From Marinobacterium arenosum (GTDB taxonomy: Bacteria > Pseudomonadota > Gammaproteobacteria > Pseudomonadales > Balneatricaceae), in contig NZ_JAILYN010000015.1 of NCBI RefSeq assembly GCF_019795155.1, positions 1 to 64,000 of the forward strand: 64,000 nucleotides of DNA, in the 5' to 3' direction. The stretch's first letter is position 1. Every line of letters begins with the position of its first letter. The notes beneath the pieces are model-generated. The model did no database searches. It worked only from the letters and a program-made list of their open reading frames with translations, and was not told the origin of the DNA. Below are positions 25,816-35,097 of this stretch, one piece after another. The position numbers were made by a program, and so were the translations under genes.

Positions 25816-28800
25816 ATGCGCTGTACAAGTTGCGGGGTCGAGAATCCCGGCGATGCGAAGTTCTGTAATCAGTGCGGGACACCGCTGCCTCTGACGTGCG
25901 CGAAATGCGGCAACCCGATCCGCCCGGCGGCGAGGTATTGCGATAGCTGTGGCATGCCGGTCGGTGAGGGTCGACCTAGCACAGGCACCAGCGAAGCCTC
26001 CCAGATCGCCCCGATCCAGTACACCCCGCCCCATCTGGCAGAGCGGATTCTGGCGGAACAGGCCTCGTTGCAGGCTAAAGGCGCACTGACCGGTGAGCGC
26101 AAGATCATTACCGCGCTGTTCGCCGATATTGCCGGCTCCACCGCGCTGGTCGAAGGGCTGGATCCGGAAGATGCCCGCGGTTTGATTGACCCGGTGCTCA
26201 GCCTGATGATGGACGCGGTGCTCAGCCTGATGATGGACGCGGTGCATCACTACGAGGGCTACGTGGCCAAGTCGTTGGGCGATGGCATCCTGGCGCTGTT
26301 CGGCAGCCCGATCGCCCACGAAGACCACCCGCAGCGGGCCCTCTATGCGGCACTTCGCATGCAGCAGGCGGTAGGCGATTATTCCGACCAGGTGCTTCGC
26401 CAGCACGGCTGCAATCTACAGATTCGCGTCGGTATCCATACCGGCGAAGTAGTAGTGCGCGCCATCCATACCGAAGACCTGCATATCGACTATGACCCGG
26501 TCGGACCGCCGATCCACCTGGCGTCGAGAATGGAGGGGATTGCCGGGCCCGGTACGGTGTTGGTCAGCGAAGCAACCTGGCGGTTGGTGCAGGGCTATTT
26601 CGAGTTCAAGCCGCTGGGCAGAAAAGCGGTCAAGGGGCTTTCGGACCCCATCGCCGTCTATCAGCTGCAGGGGCTGGGCTCGCTGCGAACCCGATTGCAG
26701 ATATCGGCCAGGCACGGCCTGGCACGCTTCATCGGGCGCGAGCGGGAGCTGCAGCAGCTCGACCGGGCACTGGAGCGGGCGATGCACTACCACGGTCAGG
26801 TGATCGGAGTCGTAGGAGAACCGGGCGTGGGCAAGTCGCGGCTGTTCCATGAATTCAAGCACAGGGCGCGGTCATCGAGCCTGGTACTGGAAACCTTTTC
26901 GATCTCCCACGGCAAGGCCTTCGCCTACCTGCCGCTGATCGAGCTGCTGAAGCAGTATTTTCAGTTCAGTCCTCCGGACAGCGAAACGGCCAGACGTGAA
27001 AAGATCCAAGCCCGGGCGCAGGCCCTGGACGGCGCGCTTGCCGACACCCTGCCCTATCTGTTCCACCTGCTCGGCATCGGCGAACCGGATGCCGAACTCA
27101 GCGCACTGGAACCGCAATACAAGCGGCAACGGATCTTCGAGGCGATCCGACAGTGGCTTGAGCGCGAGTGCGCCAGTCGGCCGGTGGTGTTGATCATGGA
27201 GGACCTGCAGTGGCTGGACGGCGAAAGCCAGGCGTTTCTCGACTACCTGGTGCCGAACATCGGCGGTATCCGGCTGTTATTGCTGGTCAACTACCGGCCG
27301 GAGTATCGGCACAACTGGGATCACTATCAGCACTACAGCCATCTGCGGCTGGAACCCTTCGGCCAGCGTGAAGCCGAAGCGATGCTTGATACGCTGCTGG
27401 GCCAGGATACGACGCTCAAGCCGCTTAAACCGATCATCCATCAGCAGACCGGTGGCAATCCGTTCTTTCTCGAGGAGCTGGTACAGACGCTGGTCGAGGA
27501 GGAGGCACTCAGCGGATCGCCCGGCCACTATCGCCTGCAACGGCCGCTGACCGAGCTGCCCCCCCCCACCACGGTACAGGGGGTGCTATCCGCCCGTATC
27601 GACCGGTTGGACGCCGCTGACAAGGACCTATTGCAAACGGTGGCGGTGATCGGCAAGGCATTTCCCTGGAGCCTGGTGAAGCAGGTAGTCGATCTACCCG
27701 AGGACGACTTGCATCGGCGGATGTCACGGCTGCAGGATGGCGAGTTCCTCTACCAGCGCGCGGCATTTCCCGAAATCGAATTCAACTTCAAGCATGGCCT
27801 GACCCAGGAAGTGGCCTATGGCTCGCTGCTCCGGGAACGCCGGGCCGAGCTGCATGAGCGGGCCGCCCGGGCAATCGAAGCCCTGTATCCGCAGCAACTG
27901 AACGATCACTGCAAGGAGCTGGCCCATCATTACTGCAGCAGCGGCAATCATCCCAAGGCGCTGGAATACCTGGGGCGCGCCGGCCAACAGGCGATGTACC
28001 AGTCGGCCACCGCCGAAGCGATCGACCACTTCAGCGCCGCCCTGAAGGTGCTTGACCAGCTGCCGGCCGGGCAGCAGCGGGACCGGGACGAGCTCGGTAT
28101 TCAGCTCGACCTGGGGCCGGCCTGGATTGCGGTGAATGGGTATGCGGAGCCCGGCGTGGAAAAGATCTACAACCGGGCGCTGGCGTTGTGCCGGCAGGTT
28201 GGCGATAACCGCCAGCTGTTTCCGATCCTGCTGGGGCTGAGAAATTTCTATCATGTCCGTGGCGAGCTGCTCAAGGCGCGGGAACTGGCGGAGCAGTTGC
28301 TGACCTTGGCCAACACCGAACAGGACACCTCGCTAAAGCTGGAGGCGCTCCGAGCGTTGGGTTCCAGCAGCTTCAACCGCGGCGAGCTAAGATCGGCGCT
28401 GAGCCATTTTGAGCAGGCCCGGAAACTCTATGATCGAAACAAACACCAGAAACATGTTTTCCGCTATGGGCTTGATCCCGGGGTATTCACCCTGGGCTAC
28501 CAGGGCTGGGTGCTCTGGATGCTCGGTTACCCCGAACAGGCGCTGCAGCGCAGCCAGCAGATGCTGCGGCTGGCTCGTGAGCTGGAGTATCCGTTCGTGC
28601 TGGCCTATGCCCTGGTGCTGATGGCTGAACTCGACCTGCACCTTCACCAGGGGCGGGACGCCGAGCAGCACGCCGCCGCGGCCATCGCCCTCGCCAATGA
28701 ATATGGCTACCACTTCTGGGGGGCCTGGGCGACCGTCCTGCAGGGGGCAGGCCAGGCACAGCAGGCGCGATACAACGAGGGGATCGCGAAGATACGCCAA

Positions 28801-29256
28801 GGCCTCGACGCCTTCCAGGCAACCGGCGCAGAACTCTGGCAATCACACTTTCGCACGCTGCTGGCCGAAGCCTTGGCAACGGACGGCCGAATCACCGAAG
28901 GAATGGAGGCTCTGAGTGAAGCACGCCACGCCATCGCCAGCAGTGGCGAGTTAACCTATGCGGCCGAAGTTGAGCGCATCGAGGGCGAGCTGGTCTTGGC
29001 CCAGCCGGACGGGAAAGTGGCCAACCGGGAACGCAGCGCCCAAGCCTGTTTTGAAAAAGCCATCGCCACTGCCCGCCAACAGCAGGCCCGCTCGCTGGAG
29101 CTGCGGGCGGTGCTGAGCCTGTGCCGGCTCTGGCGCACGCAGGGCCATAAAAAAGAAGCGTGCGAGCTGCTGGCCAGCAGATACGATGCATTCACGGAAG
29201 GCACCGATACCGCTGACCTGCTGACCGCGCAAGAACTGCTGACAGAACTACGATAA
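25816..29256 (+). CDS. Zinc-ribbon / class III cyclase / AAA-type ATPase / TPR signalling protein
   Basis: 1146 residues from ATG 25816 (an ATG at 25756 is possible; neither has an SD). A double zinc ribbon (CTSC...CNQC, CAKC...CDSC) occupies residues 1-50. The class III nucleotidyl cyclase domain is at about 95-290, with metal Asp104 in FADIAGST and Asp156 in LGDGILALFG. The transition-state Asn position reads His (PIHLASRM). A STAND/AAA ATPase from about 305 has Walker A GEPGVGKSR near 335 and Walker B VVLIMEDLQWLD near 456. TPR-like helices fill 690-1146. An 8-residue duplication (127-142) stretches the cyclase domain. Monocistronic; stimulus unknown. Confidence 0.93.
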   Translation: MRCTSCGVENPGDAKFCNQCGTPLPLTCAKCGNPIRPAARYCDSCGMPVGEGRPSTGTSEASQIAPIQYTPPHLAERILAEQASLQAKGALTGERKIITALFADIAGSTALVEGLDPEDARGLIDPVLSLMMDAVLSLMMDAVHHYEGYVAKSLGDGILALFGSPIAHEDHPQRALYAALRMQQAVGDYSDQVLRQHGCNLQIRVGIHTGEVVVRAIHTEDLHIDYDPVGPPIHLASRMEGIAGPGTVLVSEATWRLVQGYFEFKPLGRKAVKGLSDPIAVYQLQGLGSLRTRLQISARHGLARFIGRERELQQLDRALERAMHYHGQVIGVVGEPGVGKSRLFHEFKHRARSSSLVLETFSISHGKAFAYLPLIELLKQYFQFSPPDSETARREKIQARAQALDGALADTLPYLFHLLGIGEPDAELSALEPQYKRQRIFEAIRQWLERECASRPVVLIMEDLQWLDGESQAFLDYLVPNIGGIRLLLLVNYRPEYRHNWDHYQHYSHLRLEPFGQREAEAMLDTLLGQDTTLKPLKPIIHQQTGGNPFFLEELVQTLVEEEALSGSPGHYRLQRPLTELPPPTTVQGVLSARIDRLDAADKDLLQTVAVIGKAFPWSLVKQVVDLPEDDLHRRMSRLQDGEFLYQRAAFPEIEFNFKHGLTQEVAYGSLLRERRAELHERAARAIEALYPQQLNDHCKELAHHYCSSGNHPKALEYLGRAGQQAMYQSATAEAIDHFSAALKVLDQLPAGQQRDRDELGIQLDLGPAWIAVNGYAEPGVEKIYNRALALCRQVGDNRQLFPILLGLRNFYHVRGELLKARELAEQLLTLANTEQDTSLKLEALRALGSSSFNRGELRSALSHFEQARKLYDRNKHQKHVFRYGLDPGVFTLGYQGWVLWMLGYPEQALQRSQQMLRLARELEYPFVLAYALVLMAELDLHLHQGRDAEQHAAAAIALANEYGYHFWGAWATVLQGAGQAQQARYNEGIAKIRQGLDAFQATGAELWQSHFRTLLAEALATDGRITEGMEALSEARHAIASSGELTYAAEVERIEGELVLAQPDGKVANRERSAQACFEKAIATARQQQARSLELRAVLSLCRLWRTQGHKKEACELLASRYDAFTEGTDTADLLTAQELLTELR
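26194..26241 (+). repeat. Exact 24-bp in-frame tandem duplication inside the cyclase domain
   Basis: The 24-bp unit at 26194-26217 (encoding VLSLMMDA) is repeated without change at 26218-26241. It adds eight residues between the two metal-binding Asp residues of the cyclase domain. Confidence 0.97.
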
Positions 29257-29317
29257 CAACTACCTAACCCGCAAATTGCACGCAAAAATTTCTGAACAGC
29301 CGGATCAATACACCAAC

Positions 29318-30619
29318 TCAGCCCCCCAGATACGCCAAAGTTGCGGATACCATGGCGCCGATACCGGCTCGCAAGGTGTCATCATGACCTGGATCGTAGT
29401 AAGGCGAGTGCGGCATCTCCAGCTGTCCCATTTTCGCCGCCACACTTTGGCCGGGCGTTTGACGCCAGCGATCCGGCGCCACGGCACCGAGGAACCAGTA
29501 GACATAGGGAATGTCATCACCGCCGAAACCGCCGGCAGCAGCGTCGCCGAAGTACGGGAAGTCCTCGCTGCCGTTCAGGCGCGGCATGTCGAACAGTCCA
29601 TCGTCACCAAAGTAGTCGGCATGTGCCCGCCTTACCCGTTCAACACTCGCAGGATCGTTGACCAGCGCAATGGTTTCGGTCAGTACCCGGAACTCTGGTG
29701 GCTTCGGAGAGCGTCCGGCCTCGCATTCTGCACGAATGATACGTCGGATCGCCTCCAGAACCCTGGCGTGCAGCTCATTGTCGAAACTGCGTACATTGAT
29801 CTCGAGCTCGGCGCTCTGTGGAATGATATTGCCCTGGGTGCCGGCATGCAGTTTACCGACCGTGACCACGACCGCTTGATCCGGCGGTACTTCGCGCGAC
29901 ACGATGCTCTGCAAACGGGTAACCACATGCGCGGCGATCACGACCGGATCCACGGTATTGGACGGCATCGAGCCGTGGCCGCCATTTCCATGGATAGTCA
30001 CACCGAGGGTGGTAGCCGCGGACATTGCCTGGCCGGCAATATGCCCCACGGTGCCGGCCAACGCCGGCATGTTATGCTGGCCGAAGATGATATCCGGACG
30101 CGCGAAGCGCCTGTATAAACCATCGTCGAGCATGGCCTGGGCGCCGCCGAAGATCTCTTCGGCGGGCTGGCAAACCACCATCAGGGTACCCTGCCAGTGC
30201 TCCGTCAATGCGGCCAGTACCGCTGCGGCCCCAACCAAACAGCTGCTATGCAGGTCGTGCCCACAGGCGTGCATCACCGGTACGCGCTCACCGGCCGGCC
30301 CCTCAGCGGTTTCGCAACTGGCGTAAGCGAGTCCGGTCTGCTCTTTGATCGGCAGCGCGTCCATATCGCCGCGCAACATCAACGTCGGGCCCTCGCCGTG
30401 GCGCAACATCGCCACCACACCTGTGCGGCCAACGCCGCGCGTGACCTCGAAGCCATACGACTCGAGCACCTCGGCCAGCTTGCGACTGGTGTTGAACTCC
30501 TGGAACGGCAACTCCGGATGCTGATGGATATCACGATAGAGTGCATGAATAGCGCTGGATACGTTGTCGACCCCGTGGTCTATCCGGTCTCTGAGCCGGG
30601 TTACTACTCTGTCATTCAC
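29318..30619 (-). CDS. M20D-family metallo-amidohydrolase (hippurate hydrolase-like)
   Basis: 433 residues, GTG start with AGGAG seven bases upstream. Metal-binding motifs: RGDMDALP, HACGHDLHSS, QPAEEIFGG (the catalytic Glu pair) and a late NGSEDFPYFG. The dimerisation insert lies in the middle (GNGGHGSMPSNTVDP). M20D enzymes cleave N-acyl amino acids such as hippurate (giving benzoate and glycine), IAA-amino acids or N-acetyl-diaminopimelate. It sits 35 bp after the symporter gene and would act on what the symporter imports. A hippurate-type substrate would feed the benzoate pathway downstream, but this is speculative. Confidence 0.9.
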   Translation of the reverse strand: MNDRVVTRLRDRIDHGVDNVSSAIHALYRDIHQHPELPFQEFNTSRKLAEVLESYGFEVTRGVGRTGVVAMLRHGEGPTLMLRGDMDALPIKEQTGLAYASCETAEGPAGERVPVMHACGHDLHSSCLVGAAAVLAALTEHWQGTLMVVCQPAEEIFGGAQAMLDDGLYRRFARPDIIFGQHNMPALAGTVGHIAGQAMSAATTLGVTIHGNGGHGSMPSNTVDPVVIAAHVVTRLQSIVSREVPPDQAVVVTVGKLHAGTQGNIIPQSAELEINVRSFDNELHARVLEAIRRIIRAECEAGRSPKPPEFRVLTETIALVNDPASVERVRRAHADYFGDDGLFDMPRLNGSEDFPYFGDAAAGGFGGDDIPYVYWFLGAVAPDRWRQTPGQSVAAKMGQLEMPHSPYYDPGHDDTLRAGIGAMVSATLAYLGG

Positions 30620-30654
30620 GATAAGTCTCCTGATCTCTGTGTTTGCGGACCGGT

Positions 30655-32106
30655 TCAGATGGCGGCCTCACGGGCCGCTGGCTTTTTTGCGACAGCCATT
30701 TGGAACAGGGTGATGACCGCAATGTTACCGAGCAGCCCCCAGACCCCGGCATGCCAGCCGAACGGTGAATCGACCGCAAACTGGAACAGCAGGAACAGCC
30801 CGCTTCCCACTGCGGCGCCGGCCATGACGCTCTGGCGCTTAAGCTGTGGGAAGAACAGTGCACCCAGCGCCATCGGCATCAGCTGTACGATCAGCCCGTA
30901 GGCCCCCAACAACAGCAGTACCAGCGATGACGGGTTGAGCAGTGCGATCACGTAGGCCAGCAGCGAGACCGCGACCACGCTCCAGCGCGTCAGCTTGACG
31001 GCGGCAGCATCACTGGCCTCACGCATAACAGTGGCGCAGAAGACATCACGCACCAGCACCACGCCGGCGGTATGGGCCAGGTTGGCACCGGTCGACATGG
31101 CCGCCGCCAGCGCACCGGACAGCATCAGCCCGATAATCCAGGGCGAAAAGTCCGCCACCTCCATGACCAGCTTCAACAGCACCGTGTCAGGACGCTCAAG
31201 CGGTGTGTCAGCAAAGGCCAGTATGCCGGCGAAGCCGATAAACAGCAGTGGCACCAACAGATAGGCGTAAAGCGGATAGAGCACGCTGACACGGCGCAGC
31301 GAACGGCCGCTGTCGGCGGAGTAGAACTTCATGAACAGGTGCGGCCACATGGCGCTGCCGAAGGCACTGATCAGGATGGCGGTACTGAAGGCGCCCCATC
31401 CCATCCCGGTAGCACCGGGCATCGTCAGGTATTCAGGCATCTCTAGCTGGATTTTCGAGAACATCTCGCCAACGCCGCCATAGAGACTGTCCGGAATGGC
31501 CAGCCCCAGGAACCAGGCGATAGCGATCATCATGATCCCCTGCATCAGGTTGGTCCAGCCGATACCGCTCAGGCCGCTGCAGAAGACGTACGCAGTCACC
31601 ACGAGGAACGCCAGCAGGGCGCCAAGCCAGAAAGGCACCAGTCCGTCGGTTGCGGCCTGGAACAGCAAGCCGGCACCGGCGATCTGGATGGTCAGGTAGG
31701 GTACCAGCGCCACCACGCCGATAAGACCGGCAAATACGCCCAGCGGCTTGCTGTCGTAATGATCGGCCAGCAAATCTCCCTGGGTGAGATAACCCCGCTT
31801 GCGACCGAGATCGGCCACCCGCGGGCCTACACTCCAGATCACGATCGGGACGAGCGACAGGTAGGCAAGAATGTAGAAGGCGGGCGAGCCGTGCTTATAG
31901 GCCCAGCCCGGCGCACCGAGGAAGGCGAAGGCGGAAAAGATTTCGGCACCGAGGATAAAGAACAGAATTACCACGCCAACATGGCGGCCGCCGGCAACGT
32001 ATCCCTCCAGGCTTGAGGAATTCTGAGAGCGGGCACGCAGACCCAGCCAAAGAACAGCGACCAGATACACCAGTGTGATGCTGGTTACGATGATGGAATC
32101 AGACAT
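30655..32106 (-). CDS. Sodium:solute symporter (SSS family)
   Basis: 483 residues, GGAGGT seven bases before ATG 32106. About 13 transmembrane helices. SSS features include GGRHVGVVILFFILGAEIFSA in TM2, split here, GWAYKHGSPAFY, and the TM6-8 Na+-site region LSGALAAAMSTGANLAHTAGVVL with conserved Ser/Thr. It imports an organic solute with Na+. It overlaps the DUF3311 gene by 8 bp and precedes the M20 hydrolase, forming a three-gene uptake-and-hydrolysis operon. Confidence 0.92.
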   Translation of the reverse strand: MSDSIIVTSITLVYLVAVLWLGLRARSQNSSSLEGYVAGGRHVGVVILFFILGAEIFSAFAFLGAPGWAYKHGSPAFYILAYLSLVPIVIWSVGPRVADLGRKRGYLTQGDLLADHYDSKPLGVFAGLIGVVALVPYLTIQIAGAGLLFQAATDGLVPFWLGALLAFLVVTAYVFCSGLSGIGWTNLMQGIMMIAIAWFLGLAIPDSLYGGVGEMFSKIQLEMPEYLTMPGATGMGWGAFSTAILISAFGSAMWPHLFMKFYSADSGRSLRRVSVLYPLYAYLLVPLLFIGFAGILAFADTPLERPDTVLLKLVMEVADFSPWIIGLMLSGALAAAMSTGANLAHTAGVVLVRDVFCATVMREASDAAAVKLTRWSVVAVSLLAYVIALLNPSSLVLLLLGAYGLIVQLMPMALGALFFPQLKRQSVMAGAAVGSGLFLLFQFAVDSPFGWHAGVWGLLGNIAVITLFQMAVAKKPAAREAAI

Positions 32107-32311
32107 TGCGGTCACCTCCGTGTCGAACGGTATAGGCGATCCAGGTTCCGACGAACAACAGGCCCATCCAGAGGATGTACCAGAACATCAGGAACGGCAT
32201 GCCCAGCACAGTGGGCTCGATACGGTTTGCGATCAGTGCGCCCGGCCAGATCATTGCCAGGGTGCATACTGTGAAATGCAAACCGACCAGGAAGTGGTAG
32301 GTCTTGCTCAT
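32099..32311 (-). CDS. DUF3311-like small membrane protein
   Basis: 70 residues with two transmembrane helices (FLVGLHFTVCTLAMIWPGAL and FLMFWYILWMGLLFVGTWIAY). GGAG lies before ATG 32311. Small DUF3311/DUF997-type proteins are regularly encoded just before SSS symporters, as with YhdT-PanF, and are presumed accessory subunits. Its stop overlaps the symporter start, indicating translational coupling. Confidence 0.8.
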   Translation of the reverse strand: MSKTYHFLVGLHFTVCTLAMIWPGALIANRIEPTVLGMPFLMFWYILWMGLLFVGTWIAYTVRHGGDRNV

Positions 32312-32488
32312 GGGTCGGCTCCATACTCGCGCTCAGCGAGCCTTGTCGTTCCCGCCAGCCAAGATAATGGCGAGAAACGGTTAGACTGCCGGCAGCGAAC
32401 TGTTGTTTTTATAAGTCCGGGGAAACCGGTTCATCGCATCGCTTTCCATCCTCCCGTTAGACATCCAGGCGGGCTTATCGGCGATACA

Positions 32489-32503
32489 GTTTCACTATGA
32501 AAC
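32489..32503. promoter_or_regulatory. Candidate LysR operator upstream of the DUF3311-SSS-M20 operon
   Basis: GTTTCA-CTA-TGAAAC is a perfect 6-bp inverted repeat with a T-N11-A core. It lies in the 260-bp region between the divergent LysR gene and the transporter operon, 71 bp before the LysR start. The rest of that region shows no other feature. Confidence 0.5.
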
Positions 32504-32573
32504 AACTTAAGCCATCATAGAAATATATAATTTATATCCTCCCGATACCTTTTTGGCATGGAGCTTAATTCAG

Positions 32574-33464
32574 ATGGACTTTCGGCAATTGCAATATTTC
32601 GTCGCCGTGGTGGAAGAAGGCTCGGTCTCCGGCGCCAGCCGGCGGGTATTGGTCGCCCAGCCCGCCCTAACCCGCCAGATCAAGTTACTGGAAGAATCGG
32701 TGGGCACTCAGCTGTTCATTCGCCATGCACAGGGCATGCATCTGACCATGGCCGGTCAGACGCTGTACGAAGAAGCGCAGGAGCTGCTGGAGCGACGCCA
32801 GCAGATAATGGCGAGACTCGCTTCACTCGGCAGCGGCGTCATCGGAAAACTGAGCCTCGGGATCACCGTTACGCACCTCTGGGTGCCACTGGTGGCCGAC
32901 CTGCTCGGCGCCTATCGCCAGCGCTATCCCCAGGTCGCATTCGAGGTATTCCCACTGCTCTCCGGCCCGCAGCTGGAACGCCTGCATCAAGGCAAACTCG
33001 ATGCCGGGATTCTCTACCTTGGCGACGAGGCGCCGCCCGGACTCGCGACACGGCTCTTGCACCGCGATCATCTGATACTGGCCGTCCCGGCATCATCACC
33101 CTGGGCCGAATCCCCTCCAAACCGCCTGGCCGAACTTAATGACGAGGATTTCGTCTGGGGCTTTCGAAGCGCCTCGCCCGGCTACTACGACCGTATGCAA
33201 GCCCATTTTCACCAGCACGATTTTAAACCGCGGGTAGTCCAGTACGGGGCCGACAACATTGCCATTCTGAGTATGGTGGCAGCGGGCCTCGGCATCGCCA
33301 TCGTGCCGGCTGCAGCGAGCAGCGCGCATTTCATCCCCGGTTTGAGATTCTGTCGACTGGAGGAGCTGGACGCCTGCGCAATGCCGCTTTGGTTTGCCTG
33401 GCGGACCGAAAACGACTCGCCGCCCCTCAATAACATGATCGCGCTGGTTGAGGATTTAGTTTGA
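32574..33464 (+). CDS. LysR-family regulator
   Basis: 296 residues from ATG 32574, the usual LysR opening MDFRQLQYFVAVVEEGSVSGASR. The HTH spans residues 18-37 and the effector-binding domain residues 90-290 (LSLGITVTHLWVPLVADLLG). It is divergent from the DUF3311-SSS-M20 operon, whose transcription it probably controls through the palindrome at 32489-32503. Members of this subgroup (CynR/Cbl-like) respond to small metabolites; the ligand here is unknown. Confidence 0.9.
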   Translation: MDFRQLQYFVAVVEEGSVSGASRRVLVAQPALTRQIKLLEESVGTQLFIRHAQGMHLTMAGQTLYEEAQELLERRQQIMARLASLGSGVIGKLSLGITVTHLWVPLVADLLGAYRQRYPQVAFEVFPLLSGPQLERLHQGKLDAGILYLGDEAPPGLATRLLHRDHLILAVPASSPWAESPPNRLAELNDEDFVWGFRSASPGYYDRMQAHFHQHDFKPRVVQYGADNIAILSMVAAGLGIAIVPAAASSAHFIPGLRFCRLEELDACAMPLWFAWRTENDSPPLNNMIALVEDLV

Positions 33465-33579
33465 GTGCTCTGTCGACACAGACGAATAGACAGGATTTCC
33501 AGAAATGGGCCGTTTGCCGTATGGCAGTATTTACCTGGCAACGCCCCTCAACCGACGCTACCAATCGCGGAAAACACCT

Positions 33580-34281
33580 TCAGACGCTCTTCCCGCTCAG
33601 GCAAGCGTCGAGCCATTTGACAAAATCGGCCTGCATCGCCTCACTGATGCTGTGCTCGACGGGATACAGCCGGAGTTGATGCGACACCTTCAGCTGGGTA
33701 AGCCAGCGATCTGCACGTTGAGCCCACTGGACGGGTAGCTTGCTGTCGTACTCACCGTGGCCGATAAACGCTTGCAGACTGGCCAGACGTGATGGAGGCG
33801 CCAGATGCGGCTCAAGCTCCGGCAGGATGCGTCCGCACAGCACCGCAAAGCCCAAAACAGACTCCGGGGTACTCAGTGCAACGCTGGCGCTCATAATGCC
33901 GCCCTGGCTGAATCCGGCAATCAGGGTGTTCTGTGGGGCGATGCCATAGCGGGACTGCAATTGTGCCACAAAGCGAATCAACAGTTGGCGGCTGCGCTCT
34001 GCTTCAGCGGCTACGATGCTGGGGCCGTGCTCGGTAAAAGCCACACGAAACCACGCGAACTGTTGCGGCGCCAACGGCAGAGGCGCTTGCGCCAGCACCA
34101 CCATCAGTTCGGGATCGATCGAGCCAGCCAGCCCCGCCAGGCTCATTTCCGAGCCTCCCACGCCGTGCAGTAGTACCACACATCCCTTGGGCTTGGCGGG
34201 CTGCGGAGTCCGTAGACGAAAAGCGAGCTCGAAAGCTGTATCCTGGTGCAACGAACCGATCATGCTATTAAAACTGTCCAT
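33580..34281 (-). CDS. Carboxylesterase/phospholipase-type alpha/beta hydrolase
   Basis: 233 residues. The alpha/beta hydrolase fold has its nucleophile in GFSQGGIMS, Asp in the HGEYDSKLPVQWA strand, and His in YPVEHSISEAM. This is the short YpfH/LPL1/EstB type without a lid. It hydrolyses acyl esters; natural substrates are rarely known. It is the last gene of the panE-DODA-esterase operon, 12 bp after the dioxygenase, so an aromatic or phenolic ester is plausible (inference). Confidence 0.9.
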   Translation of the reverse strand: MDSFNSMIGSLHQDTAFELAFRLRTPQPAKPKGCVVLLHGVGGSEMSLAGLAGSIDPELMVVLAQAPLPLAPQQFAWFRVAFTEHGPSIVAAEAERSRQLLIRFVAQLQSRYGIAPQNTLIAGFSQGGIMSASVALSTPESVLGFAVLCGRILPELEPHLAPPSRLASLQAFIGHGEYDSKLPVQWAQRADRWLTQLKVSHQLRLYPVEHSISEAMQADFVKWLDACLSGKSV

Positions 34282-34293
34282 AAGGTTTCCTAT

Positions 34294-35097
34294 TTAGTCT
34301 GTAGCCATATCAATCTCAGCAGGCACCCCCCAGGCGTAGGAATCCATAGAGAGCACTCCATAGGTGATCCCCCCCTCGATAATCTGAGCCCCCTCATCTG
34401 CCGACCGGGCGCCGAGTGCAACCAGCAATGGCAAGAGATGCTCCTCGGTCGGATGGGCCCGCTCGGCGTGAGGCGCCAGGGTACGATAATCCACCAGTCG
34501 ACCGATCTCCTCTGCCAATACGGCATGGTGAACCCACTGGGCGAACTCCCGGGCATAGGGCGCTTGCGCCCCACCCTGGCGGAACTCGTAGAGATTATGG
34601 GTCAGGCTACCGGAACACAGGATCATCACCCCCTGCTTGCGCAGGGGTGCCAGCACCTGCCCCAGATGCAGAGCGCCGGCCGTATCGAGGGTATGGGGCA
34701 TCGAAAGCTGAAAGACCGGCACTCTGGCTGCCGGCAGCAGGTGGCGTAACGGTACCCAGGCGCCATGATCGAGGCCGCGGAAATCGTCCAGACTTACGGA
34801 ATACCCTGCCTTAGCCAGTAGTTTGGCTGCCGCTGTGGCGTATTGCGGTGCGCCGGGGGCCGGGTATTGCAATTGATAGAGCGCCTCGGGGAAGCCGCCG
34901 AAATCGTGAATCGTTTCCGGTTTCGCGCAGGCCATCACTCGGAACTCATCCGTCTGCCAATGCGGAGAGACCACGAGAACCGCATTCATGGTTGGCAATT
35001 GCCGGCCTATTGCGGCAAGTTTGCCGCCGAGCAAACCCGGTTCGAGGGCAAAGGTCGGAGCCCCGTGCGAAATAAAGAAGAGCGGTGCCATCGTCAT
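34294..35097 (-). CDS. DODA/LigB-type extradiol ring-cleavage dioxygenase
   Basis: 267 residues. Metal-ligand positions of the class III LigB/4,5-DOPA dioxygenase fold: ISHGAPT near residue 10, VSPHWQ, GLDHGAWVPLRHLL and AHPTEEHLLPLLVALG. Relatives such as YgiD cleave DOPA, and others act on catecholic substrates. The ATG overlaps the panE stop (ATGA), with GAGGAA upstream. It is unrelated to the two class I catechol 2,3-dioxygenases in the window, so this would be a third, independent ring-opening enzyme. Confidence 0.9.
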   Translation of the reverse strand: MTMAPLFFISHGAPTFALEPGLLGGKLAAIGRQLPTMNAVLVVSPHWQTDEFRVMACAKPETIHDFGGFPEALYQLQYPAPGAPQYATAAAKLLAKAGYSVSLDDFRGLDHGAWVPLRHLLPAARVPVFQLSMPHTLDTAGALHLGQVLAPLRKQGVMILCSGSLTHNLYEFRQGGAQAPYAREFAQWVHHAVLAEEIGRLVDYRTLAPHAERAHPTEEHLLPLLVALGARSADEGAQIIEGGITYGVLSMDSYAWGVPAEIDMATD

